Assembly (NCBI RefSeq): GCF_000691525.1
Contig: NZ_JMDW01000006.1
Span: forward strand, 1-64,000
Length of the DNA: 64,000 nt
Origin: Mycolicibacterium neoaurum ATCC 25795
GTDB taxonomy: Bacteria > Actinomycetota > Actinomycetes > Mycobacteriales > Mycobacteriaceae
Direction: 5' to 3'
Below are positions 26,414 to 35,662 of the stretch, one piece after another (within the stretch, counting starts at the first letter, position 1; each line of letters opens with the position of its first letter). The position numbers and the translations under genes were made by a program. The notes beneath the pieces are model-generated. The model was given only the letters and a program-made list of their open reading frames with translations. It was not told the origin of the DNA and ran no database searches.

Positions 26414-27735
26414 CAACTACGTTGACGGTCGGCAATGGGCTGACAACGTGGAGCACGGGAGGCGTGACCACCCGGCCGCGGTGCGCGGCGCGCGACGGCT
26501 CCCGCCAGGAGCAGCACGGTGCTGGCGGGGCAGTGATGAGCAGACCGACGTGCGTTGAGGAACCACACCTGGCAGCGGTCAGCTCCTGGTCCACGGTGGC
26601 CGGCCTGTGGTGTCTTCGAACGCCGATTTGGCCGCGCCGCGTGTTGGTGTTGGTCGAGGGCCAGGAGAAGCGCAGGCCAACTCATCGTCGGTCGACGGCT
26701 GCACGCCCCCGAATGTGCGCTACGAGAGTCACGCGGTTGCAGCCCAATGCCTTCAGACTGCATATCTGGACCGGGGCGATCGGCAAGAAACGCTTACGGC
26801 CTCTTTTTGACCCGCGACGGCGCGGGGTTCTGCGTGCGTCCGCGTCAGTACGCGTTGGCGATCGGCATCGGAAGCATGGCCGTGAGAGTGCTGGGTTTGC
26901 ACGAGTGCCGGTGTGCGTGAAGATCGCGGCTGACCCAGCGCGTCGTTTCGAGCTCCCAGGGCGACAACAGGGTGCGGGTGGCGCGAATGTGTCGCGGCGG
27001 CCGGCATGCGGTGCGGCGCTTCGCTAGTCGCGGCGTGCGGCGCGCATGATCGGTGGCGCTGCGCGATGCGATGCGGCACGACTGGGATGCCGCCGCGGTG
27101 CAGGCGGCGCTGCTTGGCGCCCAGCCCACACCGTGGCAAGCAATTGCGGTCGCTGATGTGGTCTCCTGCGGTCTCGGCGGGAACGCCCTGGGCGGTGCTA
27201 GACGGGCCGTGGCGGCGGTTGTCGCAACGTGTCGAGCCGAGGAAGCTGGAACGGTCGACGCGAGGCTTGCGCTGGGGCGCTCAGCCGCGCTGGAGGACCA
27301 CCGCGGTGGGGGCGGCTCCGTGGGGCGTCGAGCCACGGCCAGGGCGGCGACGCCGGCTATCCGGGCACAGCAGTGTGGCGCGCATCGTCTCTCGACGAAG
27401 ATCGTCGATGTAAACACGCAGCGAGTTGCTGAAGCTCAGCAGGGTAAGGCGGCGGTCGGCCCCGCCTTGTTGCCCAGCTGGTTTAGGGACAGACCAGTTG
27501 TCTGGTGGATGCTGACCGAGGTGGATGGCAGCCGCGGACCCCAGGTCAAACGTGCGATGGGGGACAGTCGAGAGAACGGGTCCACGCACAGCTGGTGCGA
27601 CAGTCCGGAGACCCAACTCGGCCATGTCTCGTAATCGCGGCGCGCGGTACATGAGGGGTGTCGAGACCTCAAGAAGAGGGCCGTCGCCCCGTTGTTGCCG
27701 GCTGGACAGCAGCCCGGCGACCTCGTAACCTAACC
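26414..27735. other. 1.3-kb region with no gene I can defend
   Basis: Several overlapping open frames exist on both strands but none has a good start, RBS and consistent codon use. The most coding-like piece starts with GTG 27053 (product beginning VALRDAMRHDWDAAAVQAAL), whose first 60 codons have high third-position GC and then decay. The region may hold broken genes between the recombinase cassette and the envelope-stress island. Confidence 0.45.
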
Positions 27736-27740
27736 GTGAC

Positions 27741-27759
27741 CTACGTACCTGCTACGTAC
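27741..27759. promoter_or_regulatory. CTACGTAG-type box A, upstream of the RipC-like gene
   Basis: ctacgtac-ctg-ctacgtac: two copies of the octamer with 11-bp spacing, 31 bp before the start of the NlpC/P60 gene. Related boxes occur at 30630, 35371, 37085, 40227 and 41988. The proposed binder is the BlaI-like repressor at 35663 (inference). Confidence 0.6.
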
Positions 27760-27789
27760 TTTCGTACCTCACCGAAGGTTTCCGCTGTT

Positions 27790-28881
27790 GTGACTTTGCC
27801 TGTGCTTGAGGCCCCATCGCGCGCGCTGGGTAAACGGCTCGCCTTCATCTTGGCGGCGATCGGTATTGTTGCTGCGCTTCTGGCGACCGACGTGAACGCT
27901 GAGCCTGCGGCTGATGCGCTTGCCGAACTGACCGAATTATCGCGTGTTGCTGAGCAGACCACAGAGCAGATTCACACCGCGCAAATCGACCTCGACGAGA
28001 AGCTCGCCGCTCAGCAGGTCGCGGAGAAAAAGGCGGCCTCTGATCGTGCGACCGTCGATGTGGCGTCGGCCGATCTGGCGACGTATCAGGCTGCAGTCGA
28101 TGAGCTGGCCGCCTCTGCATACATGGGTGGCCGTACCGACACCTTGGCGGCGGCATTGACGGCAACGTCTCCCCAGGACCTCATAGATCAGCTGGCGGTC
28201 CAGAAGACGGTTGCCTCGGAGCTGACTGTGCAAATGGCCGCGTTCCGATCGGCGAGTACGCGTGCAGCCGCAGCCGCAGACCAGTCTGCGAAGTCGGCAG
28301 CACAAGCACGGATCGCGTCCGACGAGGCCGCGGCGGTGCGAACGGACCTCGATGCCAAACAACGCCGAATGCAGGAGCAGATTGCTGCCGTGCAGGCTCG
28401 CTACGAGGCTCTGACGCCTGATCAGCGGGCCATCTTGGCCGATCCGGGGCCGCCGCCCCCACCGCTGCCGCCGTCCTCGCCGTCGAACGATCCAAGCATC
28501 GTGGCCATGCCGGGCCCGGCCGGCGGCGAACCCTTCGGGGGCGGAACTGCGGTCGTGCAAGCTGCCCTGACACGGGTGGGATCACCGTATTCGTGGGGCG
28601 CCACAGGCCCGGATGCGTTCGATTGCTCAGGGCTGATCAAGTGGGCGTTCCTGCAGAACGGGAAGTCGTTGCCCCGGTCAAGTCAAGCGCTCGCGCAGGG
28701 CGGGCAGGCGGTGGCTGTTTCTGATATGCAGCCCGGTGACATCGTGACCTTTTATGGTGATGTCTCTCATGCGGGGATTTACATCGGTGACGGGATGATG
28801 GTTCACGCGTCCACGTTCGGAACGCCGGTGAAAGTCGCGCCGATCTCTTCCGCACCAATTCACAACGTCCGGCGGTACTAG
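27790..28881 (+). CDS. NlpC/P60 peptidoglycan endopeptidase, RipC-like
   Basis: A 363-aa secreted protein. Signal peptide or anchor is at about 14-38 (LAFILAAIGIVAALLATDVNA), then a long Ala-rich coiled coil (about 40-235), a proline-rich linker (PPPPPLPPSSP), and an NlpC/P60 domain (about 260-363). The catalytic triad is intact: Cys279 in FDCSGL, His327 in VSHAGIY and His339 in MMVHAST. The start is GTG 27790 (gaagg upstream), because earlier starts would place box A inside the gene. It should cleave peptide stems at the D-Glu-mDAP bond. The coiled coil is expected to regulate access, as in RipA/RipC and PcsB-type hydrolases. Confidence 0.9.
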   Translation: MTLPVLEAPSRALGKRLAFILAAIGIVAALLATDVNAEPAADALAELTELSRVAEQTTEQIHTAQIDLDEKLAAQQVAEKKAASDRATVDVASADLATYQAAVDELAASAYMGGRTDTLAAALTATSPQDLIDQLAVQKTVASELTVQMAAFRSASTRAAAAADQSAKSAAQARIASDEAAAVRTDLDAKQRRMQEQIAAVQARYEALTPDQRAILADPGPPPPPLPPSSPSNDPSIVAMPGPAGGEPFGGGTAVVQAALTRVGSPYSWGATGPDAFDCSGLIKWAFLQNGKSLPRSSQALAQGGQAVAVSDMQPGDIVTFYGDVSHAGIYIGDGMMVHASTFGTPVKVAPISSAPIHNVRRY

Positions 28882-28902
28882 GCCGCCGCCGCGGCGCTGG
28901 CG

Positions 28903-29700
28903 TCAATCGTTGAAGAAACGGGTGGTGATCTGGGTCCATTCGCGGATCTCGTCGATGGTGTGTGCGACGTGCAGGGTCGAGTCGGGGATCAGATCAGCGA
29001 GGCGCTCGGCGGTAGAGATCGGGTGCAGGGGGTCGGTGTCCCAGGCCAGGACCAGAGTGGGCTGGCGGATCTGGGTGAGTTGATCAGGGTCGGGTAGGTC
29101 GGAGGAGCCAACCCCGCGCATGGCGGCGGAGACCACATCGTCGTCGACGCCGGGTTCGAACTTGCCTTGCCGGTAGTTGGCGAAGATCGGCAGTGGGGGA
29201 GCGTCGGCCCATTGTTGTCGCCACGCGGTTGGTCCAATGGAGTCGATGAGGTCAGCGGTGTCGAAGTACCACTGGCGCGTTTGTTGGGGCCCTGTTTCCC
29301 AGGCGACGGGAGGGATCACCAGCGCCAGCCGCCTGAATCGGCGAGGAGCGTTGAGGGCGGCATGCAGTGCAGCAGCGGCTCCGAGCGAGGATCCGGCGAA
29401 ATCGATGGGTTCGTCGAGGCCGGCCGCGTCCAGGACGCGCAGGAGGTCGTTGGCTGCTTGCTCGAAGCGATAGTCCTCGGGTTCTGGGCGGCCCGGTGAT
29501 GCGCCGTGTCCGCGCTGGTCGTAGGTGATCAGGTGGCGGCCCTCGGCGATAGCGTCGACGTCGAAGATGCCCAGGCCGCGCACGATCTGCCGGCTCATGA
29601 GCACGCCGTGCCCATAGCCAATCGGTACCGTGTTGGGGGGTCCGCTGAGCTGGTAGGCGATGGTGGCGCCATCGGTGATGAGATGGTGGTCATCCGGCAT
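28903..29700 (-). CDS. Alpha/beta-fold hydrolase
   Basis: A 265-aa hydrolase. Nucleophile elbow AGSSLGAAAALHAAL (Ser about 106), oxyanion-side motif GYGHGVLMSRQI (about 27-38), acid in LAWDTDPLHPI and catalytic His in LHVAHTIDEIREW. No signal peptide. It lies between the RipC-like gene (convergent, 21 bp gap) and the beta-propeller lipoprotein gene, which is upstream on the same strand (57-bp gap) and may share its promoter. Substrate unknown. Confidence 0.88.
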   Translation of the reverse strand: MPDDHHLITDGATIAYQLSGPPNTVPIGYGHGVLMSRQIVRGLGIFDVDAIAEGRHLITYDQRGHGASPGRPEPEDYRFEQAANDLLRVLDAAGLDEPIDFAGSSLGAAAALHAALNAPRRFRRLALVIPPVAWETGPQQTRQWYFDTADLIDSIGPTAWRQQWADAPPLPIFANYRQGKFEPGVDDDVVSAAMRGVGSSDLPDPDQLTQIRQPTLVLAWDTDPLHPISTAERLADLIPDSTLHVAHTIDEIREWTQITTRFFND

Positions 29701-29757
29701 TGCGGCTCCTCAGATGCGTTGGTGCGACGTTCCGCGGGGGTTTCGGTTGTTGGCCGT

Positions 29758-30603
29758 CTATTCCACAGCGGTGAGGACGTTCACCGTGGCACCGTCGTCG
29801 GTGGAGGTGTAGATAGCGGTATCTGTGGCGATGTAGACCTGGCCGTCGCCGGCGGCGAGAAGGGCCTGAGGTTTGGCGCTGAGGGTGTGTCGTGGTTGCC
29901 AGGTCTGCCCGTTGTCGGTGCTGGTGTAGAGGGTTCCTTGGAGGTCGACCCCGAGCAGGGGGCCGCGCTGGGGCCAGCTGACGAGTGCCAGTGCCGGTGT
30001 ATCGGTGATTGCGGCGAATGTCATTGCGCCGTCGTTGCTTCGGAGGAGCCCTTGGGGTGTGGCCGCGAGGATCTCGTCGGCGTCCGCGGGTGATACTGCG
30101 AGGTCGGAGGCAGGGATTTCTGCACGCCGCTGCCAGGACTTCTGATCGAGGCTGACCATCACCGTGCCCGACTGGCTGTCGTGACCATAGACCCGCCCGT
30201 GGCGGTACTCGAGTGCATGAAAATCGGCGCTGCCGTGCAGCGACAGAGATTCCCAGGATTGACCGGCGTCGCTGCTCTTGATCAGACCCAGATGTGGTGG
30301 TTGTTGACGGTCAGCCGGATCGGGGTGGCCGCTGGCCAAGAATTCGTCGGGCCCGGTGACGGTGAAGCCCATGAAGTCCTGGACGAGATCGCCGACTCGT
30401 TGTGGCGCCTGATCGGGCTCTGCCGTGTAGAGGCCGTAATGAGTTGCCACATAGAGGGTTTCATTGGACGGGTTGATGCCAAGGCCGTGGATGTGCACCA
30501 TGCCCGGCACAATGGCGGGCGGCGCACTGTCGGGAGCGTTCGACGAACACGCCGTGGCCAAGGCTCCGGTCAGAATTGCGGCGAGGACTCTACGGAGCTG
30601 CAC
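29758..30603 (-). CDS. Lipoprotein beta-propeller with BNR/Asp-box repeats (F510_1955-type glycosylhydrolase family)
   Basis: A 281-aa exported lipoprotein. The lipobox LATAC gives lipid Cys19. The rest is a beta-propeller with Asp-box repeats: SSDAGQSWES, SNDGAMTFAA, STDNGQTWQP and STDDGATVNV. The N-terminal VHIHGLGINPSNETLYVATH strand is characteristic of the F510_1955 group, often found beside DUF305 and copper genes. Despite the family name no glycosidase residues are evident. The start is GTG 30603 with aagggg upstream. Box B lies 27 bp upstream, suggesting BlaI-type control. Confidence 0.83.
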   Translation of the reverse strand: MQLRRVLAAILTGALATACSSNAPDSAPPAIVPGMVHIHGLGINPSNETLYVATHYGLYTAEPDQAPQRVGDLVQDFMGFTVTGPDEFLASGHPDPADRQQPPHLGLIKSSDAGQSWESLSLHGSADFHALEYRHGRVYGHDSQSGTVMVSLDQKSWQRRAEIPASDLAVSPADADEILAATPQGLLRSNDGAMTFAAITDTPALALVSWPQRGPLLGVDLQGTLYTSTDNGQTWQPRHTLSAKPQALLAAGDGQVYIATDTAIYTSTDDGATVNVLTAVE

Positions 30604-30629
30604 ACTGACCCCTTCCGGTCACGGACAAT

Positions 30630-30648
30630 CTACGTAGTGCAATAGTAG
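30630..30648. promoter_or_regulatory. CTACGTAG-type box B, upstream of the beta-propeller lipoprotein
   Basis: ctacgtag-tgc-aatagtag: one perfect octamer and one half-matching copy at the same 11-bp spacing as box A, 27 bp upstream of the lipoprotein start. Confidence 0.5.
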
Positions 30649-30728
30649 ATGGGTGGCACGGGGCAACGGTGCGACGCCGGGTTTGACGCCCTGGGCGGCG
30701 CTGCGGGTACCGGCGGGCCGGTAAAGCG

Positions 30729-30747
30729 TCTTCATCAAATCTTCATC
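30729..30747 (+). promoter_or_regulatory. Direct-repeat box TCTTCATC-N3-TCTTCATC, copy 1
   Basis: Perfect octamer repeat with 11-bp period (TCTTCATC at 30729-30736 and 30740-30747), 108 bp upstream of the DUF305 gene. OmpR/PhoB-type regulators bind tandem repeats at this spacing. Near-identical boxes are at 33550 and 43795. The local regulator at 32743-33498 is the candidate binder. Confidence 0.6.
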
Positions 30748-30855
30748 GGAACACGAGCCGACCCATATGCGAAGTCCTGAAGCTGGACAGAGGCGGCGAG
30801 AGCGCTCGCTGCGTGGACGCTTGGCGTCACGAAGATGTGTGAGAAAGGATGTGCG

Positions 30856-31542
30856 ATGCAGCACAAGCGATTTGGAGTTGGGGTGGCGGCGCTGGCGGTG
30901 TCGGCCCTGTTTATCGGCGCCTGTTCGAATGCGGCAACAGACTCTCAGTCATCGACCAGCACCACCTCGGCGGCAGCATCGGCATCGCCGAGTGCTGCGA
31001 GCAGCGACGCTACCCACAACGACGCTGATGTGGCGTTCGCCCAAGGCATGATTCCTCATCATCAGCAGGCGATCGAGATGAGCGACATGCTGCTCGGTAA
31101 GCAAGGCATCGATCCCGAGGTCATCTCGTTGGCGAACGAAATCAAGAACGCACAAGGCCCTGAGATCGAGACGATGCAGGGCTGGCTCCAGGAGTGGGGA
31201 GCGTCGTCCTCGCCTGCACCTGCGCCGACCAGCACCGCAATGCCTGGCCACAACATGCCGGGCCATCAGATGCCTAGCGGCGACATGGGCGACATGCCTG
31301 GTATGGGCGGCGGCCACGGCATGATGTCGGAAGCCGACATGGCTGCGCTGCAGAATGCGCAGGGCGCGGAAGCGAGCCGACTTTTCTTGACGCAGATGAT
31401 CGCCCATCACAAGGGCGCAATCATGATGGCGCAGGAGGAGATTGAAATTGGCCAGTTCCCGGCGGCGGTGGAGATGGCGCGCGCCATCGTGTCCTCTCAG
31501 CAAGCGGAGATCGACACGATGCAGGGGATGCTGGACAAGTAA
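30856..31542 (+). CDS. DUF305 lipoprotein, His/Met-rich, probable copper-binding
   Basis: A 228-aa exported lipoprotein from ATG 30856 (gaaagga upstream). Lipobox LFIGAC gives lipid Cys23, followed by a Ser/Thr/Ala linker. The DUF305 four-helix fold follows, with FAQGMIPHHQQAIEMSDMLL and TQMIAHHKGAIMMAQEEI providing HH-Met motifs. Between the two halves is a Met/His/Gly-rich loop (MPGHNMPGHQMPSGDMGDM), typical of Cu(I) ligands. DUF305 proteins are often found beside copper resistance genes. A direct-repeat box upstream suggests control by the neighbouring two-component system. Confidence 0.9.
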   Translation: MQHKRFGVGVAALAVSALFIGACSNAATDSQSSTSTTSAAASASPSAASSDATHNDADVAFAQGMIPHHQQAIEMSDMLLGKQGIDPEVISLANEIKNAQGPEIETMQGWLQEWGASSSPAPAPTSTAMPGHNMPGHQMPSGDMGDMPGMGGGHGMMSEADMAALQNAQGAEASRLFLTQMIAHHKGAIMMAQEEIEIGQFPAAVEMARAIVSSQQAEIDTMQGMLDK

Positions 31543-31561
31543 TAGGTCAGCGGCGCGACGG

Positions 31562-32746
31562 TCAGGTCCGCGCTGAGGCCCCCGCAACAGGGAACTTCTC
31601 GGCGCGTACCTGAGCGACGGGTAAGTCGACGGTGAATGTTGCGCCGGCGCCAAGTCCAGCGCTCGCTACGGAGATGGATCCGCCGTGGGCCTCGACCAGC
31701 GCTTTGGCGATGGCGAGCCCTAAACCTGCGCCGCCATGCTCGCGGTCGCGGGCGGCGTCGGCTCGATAAAACCGCTCGAACAGCCGGGGGAGGTGCTCGG
31801 GGGCAATTCCTTCACCGGTGTCGGCGACGGCGATGCTCAACCGTTCACCGTCGCGGACACAGCTGACGTCGACCGAACCGCCGGACGGAGTGTGTCGCAG
31901 CGCATTTTCCAGCAGATTGCCCAGGACTTGGGAGAGCCTTTGCTCGTCGGCCCACAGCGGCGGCAGCGCCTGCTGGAGGCGTAGGCGTAGTGCGACCTCT
32001 TTGGTGTCGTAGCGTTCCTGGGCCGCGGCGACGGATTGGCGCGTCAAGCGGTCGACGTCAATGGTGGCGTACGACATGGAAACCGAGCTTTCCTCGGCCT
32101 TGGCCAGCGCCGCGACATCATCGGAGAATCGAACCAGCCGGCGGGTCTGGTCGCGCAGCATGGCCGCCGTTTGCGGTGTCAAAGTACGCACGCCGTCTTC
32201 GAGGGCTTCGATGTAGGCCTCCAGCACCGAGACTGGTGTGCGGATCTCGTGGGCTAGGTCTCCGAATAGTCGCTGTCGTGTCGAATCAACCGCTTGGAGC
32301 CGGGAGGCCATCTGATTGAAGGCGGTCGAGAGCGCGTCGAAATCGTCGCCGAGGCGCGGCGATGACACACGAATCTCGTAATTTCCTTGAGCGACATCGG
32401 TGGCGGCGGAGGCGACCTCGGTGATGGACCGTTGGAGCCGTCGACTGACGTAGAAGCTGACGGCGAGCGCGGCTAACGCCGACACCGCCAGGGCGCCCCC
32501 GATGGACATGACCGTGGCGTAGCCGTAGGCCTCCTCGGCATGCACTTCCTCCGGCGAGTCCATGGGCACGCCCGCGAGGTGAAGGTGCTCACGAAAGAGG
32601 GGTGGGCCAACGACGGCGGCCACCACTGCGGTCGTCGCGGCCCCAGCGACCAACACGATGGCTTGGGCTGCCAGCAGCCGCAGGCCGATACCAGGGCGAC
32701 CCCATCGTCGACGTCGGCCAGGTGTGGGTGCAGGTGGGGGAGTCAC
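31562..32746 (-). CDS. Sensor histidine kinase
   Basis: A 394-aa membrane kinase starting with GTG 32746. TM1 at about 24-48, short extracytoplasmic loop (about 49-78), TM2 at about 80-100, HAMP (about 100-155), HisKA with DLAHEIRTP (phospho-His about 168) and HATPase with N-box NLLENALRH, G1 DTGEGI and G2 GAGLGLAI. The 30-residue sensor loop contains EHLHLAG and EEVHAEEAYGY, His/Glu-rich, which could bind metal ions (inference). It overlaps the regulator stop by 4 bp. Confidence 0.93.
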   Translation of the reverse strand: MTPPPAPTPGRRRRWGRPGIGLRLLAAQAIVLVAGAATTAVVAAVVGPPLFREHLHLAGVPMDSPEEVHAEEAYGYATVMSIGGALAVSALAALAVSFYVSRRLQRSITEVASAATDVAQGNYEIRVSSPRLGDDFDALSTAFNQMASRLQAVDSTRQRLFGDLAHEIRTPVSVLEAYIEALEDGVRTLTPQTAAMLRDQTRRLVRFSDDVAALAKAEESSVSMSYATIDVDRLTRQSVAAAQERYDTKEVALRLRLQQALPPLWADEQRLSQVLGNLLENALRHTPSGGSVDVSCVRDGERLSIAVADTGEGIAPEHLPRLFERFYRADAARDREHGGAGLGLAIAKALVEAHGGSISVASAGLGAGATFTVDLPVAQVRAEKFPVAGASART

Positions 32747-33498
32747 TGTCCGGTTCCCATCCGGTATCCGACTCCTCGCACGGTGGCGATGTAGCGGGGA
32801 GAGGCTGCGTCGTCGCCGAGTTTGCGCCGCAGATGGCCGATGTGGACGTCGACGAGGTGCTCGTTGCCGACCCAGGGTCCGTCGCGCACGATTTCAAGTA
32901 GTTGTCGCCGGCTGAGCACATTGCCTGGCCGGCCGGAGAGAGCTTCGAGAATGTCGAATTCTGTGCGGGTCAACAAGATTTGTTCGTCGTCGATGCGGAC
33001 CTCGCGGGCGGCGACGTCGATGCTCAGTGCGCCGAAGCGACGAGGTGGCGTGACGTCAAAGTCGGCGGTTGTGGTGGCTGATTGCAGGACGCGGGGCCGA
33101 CGCAGCATGGCGCGAATGCGCGCGACGAGTTCGCGTGGGCTGAAGGGTTTGGTGATGTAGTCGTCGGCGCCGACGGTGAGGCCGAGGACTGTGTCGATTT
33201 CGGTGTCGCGGGCGGTGAGCATGACGATGTAGGCGTCGGAGAATGTGCGTAGCTGTCTGCAGACTTCCAGTCCGTCGATGCCGGGTAGGCCGATGTCGAG
33301 GATGACGACATCGGGGTCGAGGTCGCGGGCGACGGCGATCGCGTCGACGCCGTTGGCGGCCACGACTGCCTCGAACTGCTCGCGTTCGAGATAGCTGGCC
33401 ACCACTTCGGCCAGGGGCAGTTCGTCGTCGACGACCAGGGCGCGGTATCCCTTCGCCGTGTCGGGCGCGGTACCCGGGTGGTGCTCCATGGTCATCAT
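32743..33498 (-). CDS. OmpR/PhoB-type response regulator
   Basis: A 251-aa regulator. Receiver about 18-130, with the acidic pair VVDDE, phospho-Asp in DVVILDIGLPG, switch Thr in MLTARD and Lys in TKPFSPREL. Winged-helix effector is about 155-248 (LLTRTEFDILEAL, DVHIGHLRRKLGDD, ATVRGVGYRMG). It is upstream of its kinase, overlapping by 4 bp. The direct-repeat box at 33550 lies 50 bp upstream, consistent with autoregulation; the same box precedes DUF305 and the L,D-transpeptidase. Confidence 0.93.
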   Translation of the reverse strand: MMTMEHHPGTAPDTAKGYRALVVDDELPLAEVVASYLEREQFEAVVAANGVDAIAVARDLDPDVVILDIGLPGIDGLEVCRQLRTFSDAYIVMLTARDTEIDTVLGLTVGADDYITKPFSPRELVARIRAMLRRPRVLQSATTTADFDVTPPRRFGALSIDVAAREVRIDDEQILLTRTEFDILEALSGRPGNVLSRRQLLEIVRDGPWVGNEHLVDVHIGHLRRKLGDDAASPRYIATVRGVGYRMGTGQ

Positions 33499-33549
33499 GG
33501 TGCCTGTTGATGTGGGTGCGGCGGCGCGCGACTGCCGGAGTGGCGGCGA

Positions 33550-33568
33550 TCTTCAGCAGATCTTTATC
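33550..33568 (+). promoter_or_regulatory. Direct-repeat box, copy 2
   Basis: TCTTCAGC-AGA-TCTTTATC at the same 11-bp period as copy 1, with two substitutions. It lies between the divergent response-regulator gene and the small membrane gene and could serve either or both. Confidence 0.5.
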
Positions 33569-33627
33569 AGACTCATACCGATTGCGTCCTGGAGGCGGGA
33601 GACGCTCACTGTGGAGGTGGGCCTGAC

Positions 33628-33891
33628 ATGCGCTGGCTGATGGACGTCTGCCCGGACAGTCTCGGATGGGAGGTGCGGCTGATCCTGTGCGCCGTCATTG
33701 TCGTGCTGTGGGCCGCCGCTATCGCCGGGGCGACGGCTCTGTTTCAGGCGTCTGGGCGGCCGTGCCGCAGCGAGCGGCGTGAGGCACCGGAGGAACGCGC
33801 ACCGACGGCCTCTCCGGAGGGGACTGACCCGTCAGAGGAGCACCCGGCCCTTGGCTCGCCGCGAGGTGTTAGTACTCGATCAAGCGCGTGA
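33628..33891 (+). CDS. Small single-span membrane protein
   Basis: An 87-aa protein with an N-terminal 20-residue segment (MRWLMDVCPDSLGWEVRLIL, split here) leading into a strong membrane helix (about 18-42: VIVVLWAAAIAGATALF), then a hydrophilic Glu/Pro/Arg-rich tail. Its 3 prime end overlaps the convergent RipA-like gene by 23 bp. Divergent from the two-component operon with the direct-repeat box between, so it is probably part of that regulon. Function unknown. Confidence 0.65.
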   Translation: MRWLMDVCPDSLGWEVRLILCAVIVVLWAAAIAGATALFQASGRPCRSERREAPEERAPTASPEGTDPSEEHPALGSPRGVSTRSSA

Positions 33892-35278
33892 CGTAGGGCG
33901 TCATGCCGGAGGTGCGTACGGGGGAGATTTTGACCACTGACCCGGTGTAGGGAGCTTCGATCATCATGCCGTCGCCGAGGTACATGGCTTCGTGCTGGCT
34001 GGCGTTGGGGCCGTAGAAGATGAGATCACCGCGTTGCATCTGCGATGACGGTACTTTGCGGCCGGCGTTGTACTGAGATCCGGAGTAGTGGTCGAGCTTG
34101 ATGCCCACGCCGGCGAAGGCGTACAGCATGAGGCCGGAGCAGTCGAAGCCGACGGTGCCGGCTCCTTGATCGATTCCCCGAGCTGGTCCGTTGGCGTTGC
34201 CACCGCCCCATGAGTAGGGAACGCCGAGCTGGGACATGGCGCGTCGGATCACGAATTCGGAGGCCTGGCGGCCGTACAGGCGTGGGATGCGTCCGTTGGT
34301 GATGCCGGGATCGGCGGCGGCGGTCGCCGGGGATAGGATGCCCAGTTTGACGAGGAAGTTTCGACCCATGTCGGCAGTGAGTTGCAGCGAGGTCGCCATG
34401 ATTTTGAGGACGGCGTTGATGATGGCTATCGGGTCGCCGGCCACGTTGGCGCTGGGCACCATCGGCAGCGTGGTGTCCCACTGGCCGGTGCCCGAGCTGT
34501 CTGCCGGTGCCGGGGTGGAGCGGTCCCATTGGCCGCTCGGCGGGATTGCGGTACCGGGTTGCGCGGCGGTGGGCTGGTGAGTGGTAGCTGCTACCGGTCG
34601 GGCAGTAGTGAGTCGGTTTTGGGCGGAGTCGCGTTCGGCGGCCAACCGGGTGAGATCGGACTGTTGATCGGTGAATGCGCGTTGCGCGGCAATGAGTTCG
34701 GCGACTGCGTGGTCTTGTCGTCGTTGCGCGTCGGCTGCTGCTGCGTCGGCGTCCAGGCGGGCCTGCTTGGCGGCTGAGAGTCTGTTGGCGCGTTCGGTCT
34801 GGCTTTGGCGAAGATTGTCTCTGACCCTGCTGAAGGCGATGAGATAGGTCTGCTGCGTCGATGCTGCTGAGAGGATGTCTTCGGGGCTGGTTGCCAGCGG
34901 CAGTGCGCGGGAGGGACCGTTCATGTAGGTGGAGGCGGCGACCTCGTCGAAACGCTGCTGCGTGGCGTCGATGGCGGTCTGGCTGTCGGCGAGCGCTTTC
35001 TCGCTGTCGGCGAGTCTGCGGTGCGCCTCGGAGACCGCCTCGCGGGCAGTGGCGAGCTCCACCAGGGCCCGATTGACGCTCTCCTGTTGGTGTTGGATGT
35101 CCGCGCCGATGTCGGCGACGTGCTGATTGGCTTCGGCGACGGCGGCGACAAGTCCTGCGACCGTTTCGCTGTCACCATCAGGTTCGCTTCCGTGCCCGGC
35201 CGTGGCGATCCCCGAGGGGTGAAGCACCAGCATTGACGCCAACGCCCCAGCGGTAAGAAGCGACGTGAACCGCTGCAT
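33869..35278 (-). CDS. NlpC/P60 peptidoglycan endopeptidase, RipA-like
   Basis: A 469-aa secreted hydrolase, almost the same length as mycobacterial RipA (472). The start is ATG 35278 with aggaga upstream. Signal peptide is about 1-28, then a long helical regulatory coiled coil (about 35-240), a Pro/Ser linker (about 245-285), a segment with a RipA-type NGRIPRLYGRQ motif, and NlpC/P60 at about 340-469. The triad Cys380 (GFDCSGL), His429 (ASQHEAM) and Glu441 (MMIEAPY) has the spacing of RipA Cys383/His432/Glu444. RipA splits the septal wall at division, so an extra copy under stress control implies wall remodelling. Box C lies 93 bp upstream. Confidence 0.93.
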   Translation of the reverse strand: MQRFTSLLTAGALASMLVLHPSGIATAGHGSEPDGDSETVAGLVAAVAEANQHVADIGADIQHQQESVNRALVELATAREAVSEAHRRLADSEKALADSQTAIDATQQRFDEVAASTYMNGPSRALPLATSPEDILSAASTQQTYLIAFSRVRDNLRQSQTERANRLSAAKQARLDADAAAADAQRRQDHAVAELIAAQRAFTDQQSDLTRLAAERDSAQNRLTTARPVAATTHQPTAAQPGTAIPPSGQWDRSTPAPADSSGTGQWDTTLPMVPSANVAGDPIAIINAVLKIMATSLQLTADMGRNFLVKLGILSPATAAADPGITNGRIPRLYGRQASEFVIRRAMSQLGVPYSWGGGNANGPARGIDQGAGTVGFDCSGLMLYAFAGVGIKLDHYSGSQYNAGRKVPSSQMQRGDLIFYGPNASQHEAMYLGDGMMIEAPYTGSVVKISPVRTSGMTPYVTRLIEY

Positions 35279-35370
35279 CAGTTCTCCTGTGGGGTGGCTG
35301 CCGGTGGCCGCGAGTCGGTCTGGCCAGTGCGCCGAGGTGTCATATCCCACTGCCTTCTAGCGCCATCTAT

Positions 35371-35393
35371 CTACGTAGTTGCTCAGTACGTAG
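35371..35393. promoter_or_regulatory. CTACGTAG-type box C, between RipA-like and blaI genes
   Basis: ctacgtag at 35371-35378 and gtacgtag at 35386-35393, spaced 15 bp rather than 11, with another acgtac word at 35398. It lies between the RipA-like gene (minus) and the BlaI-like gene (plus) and could serve both, giving autoregulation. Confidence 0.5.
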
Positions 35394-35662
35394 TTGGAAC
35401 GTACATCACTGCAGCATCAGGAGAAACGCCTGTCACAGTCTCAACTCGGTAACACCTGAGCGGGCGGCAGCATGTGCTCTTGGGTCCGATGAGGCCGAGG
35501 CCTTGGACCGATTTCGATGGCGCACGCATGAGCGGATCGACATCGGTGGCGCAGCCGCGGTGAGGTCCCGGCATCTGAGCTGTTGGCGGCTACATTAGGG
35601 AGCTGCAGGTGCCGCGCTGTGCGAATCGGCCACCTCGTCAGAGCGGGCAGGAGATGCGGCGG

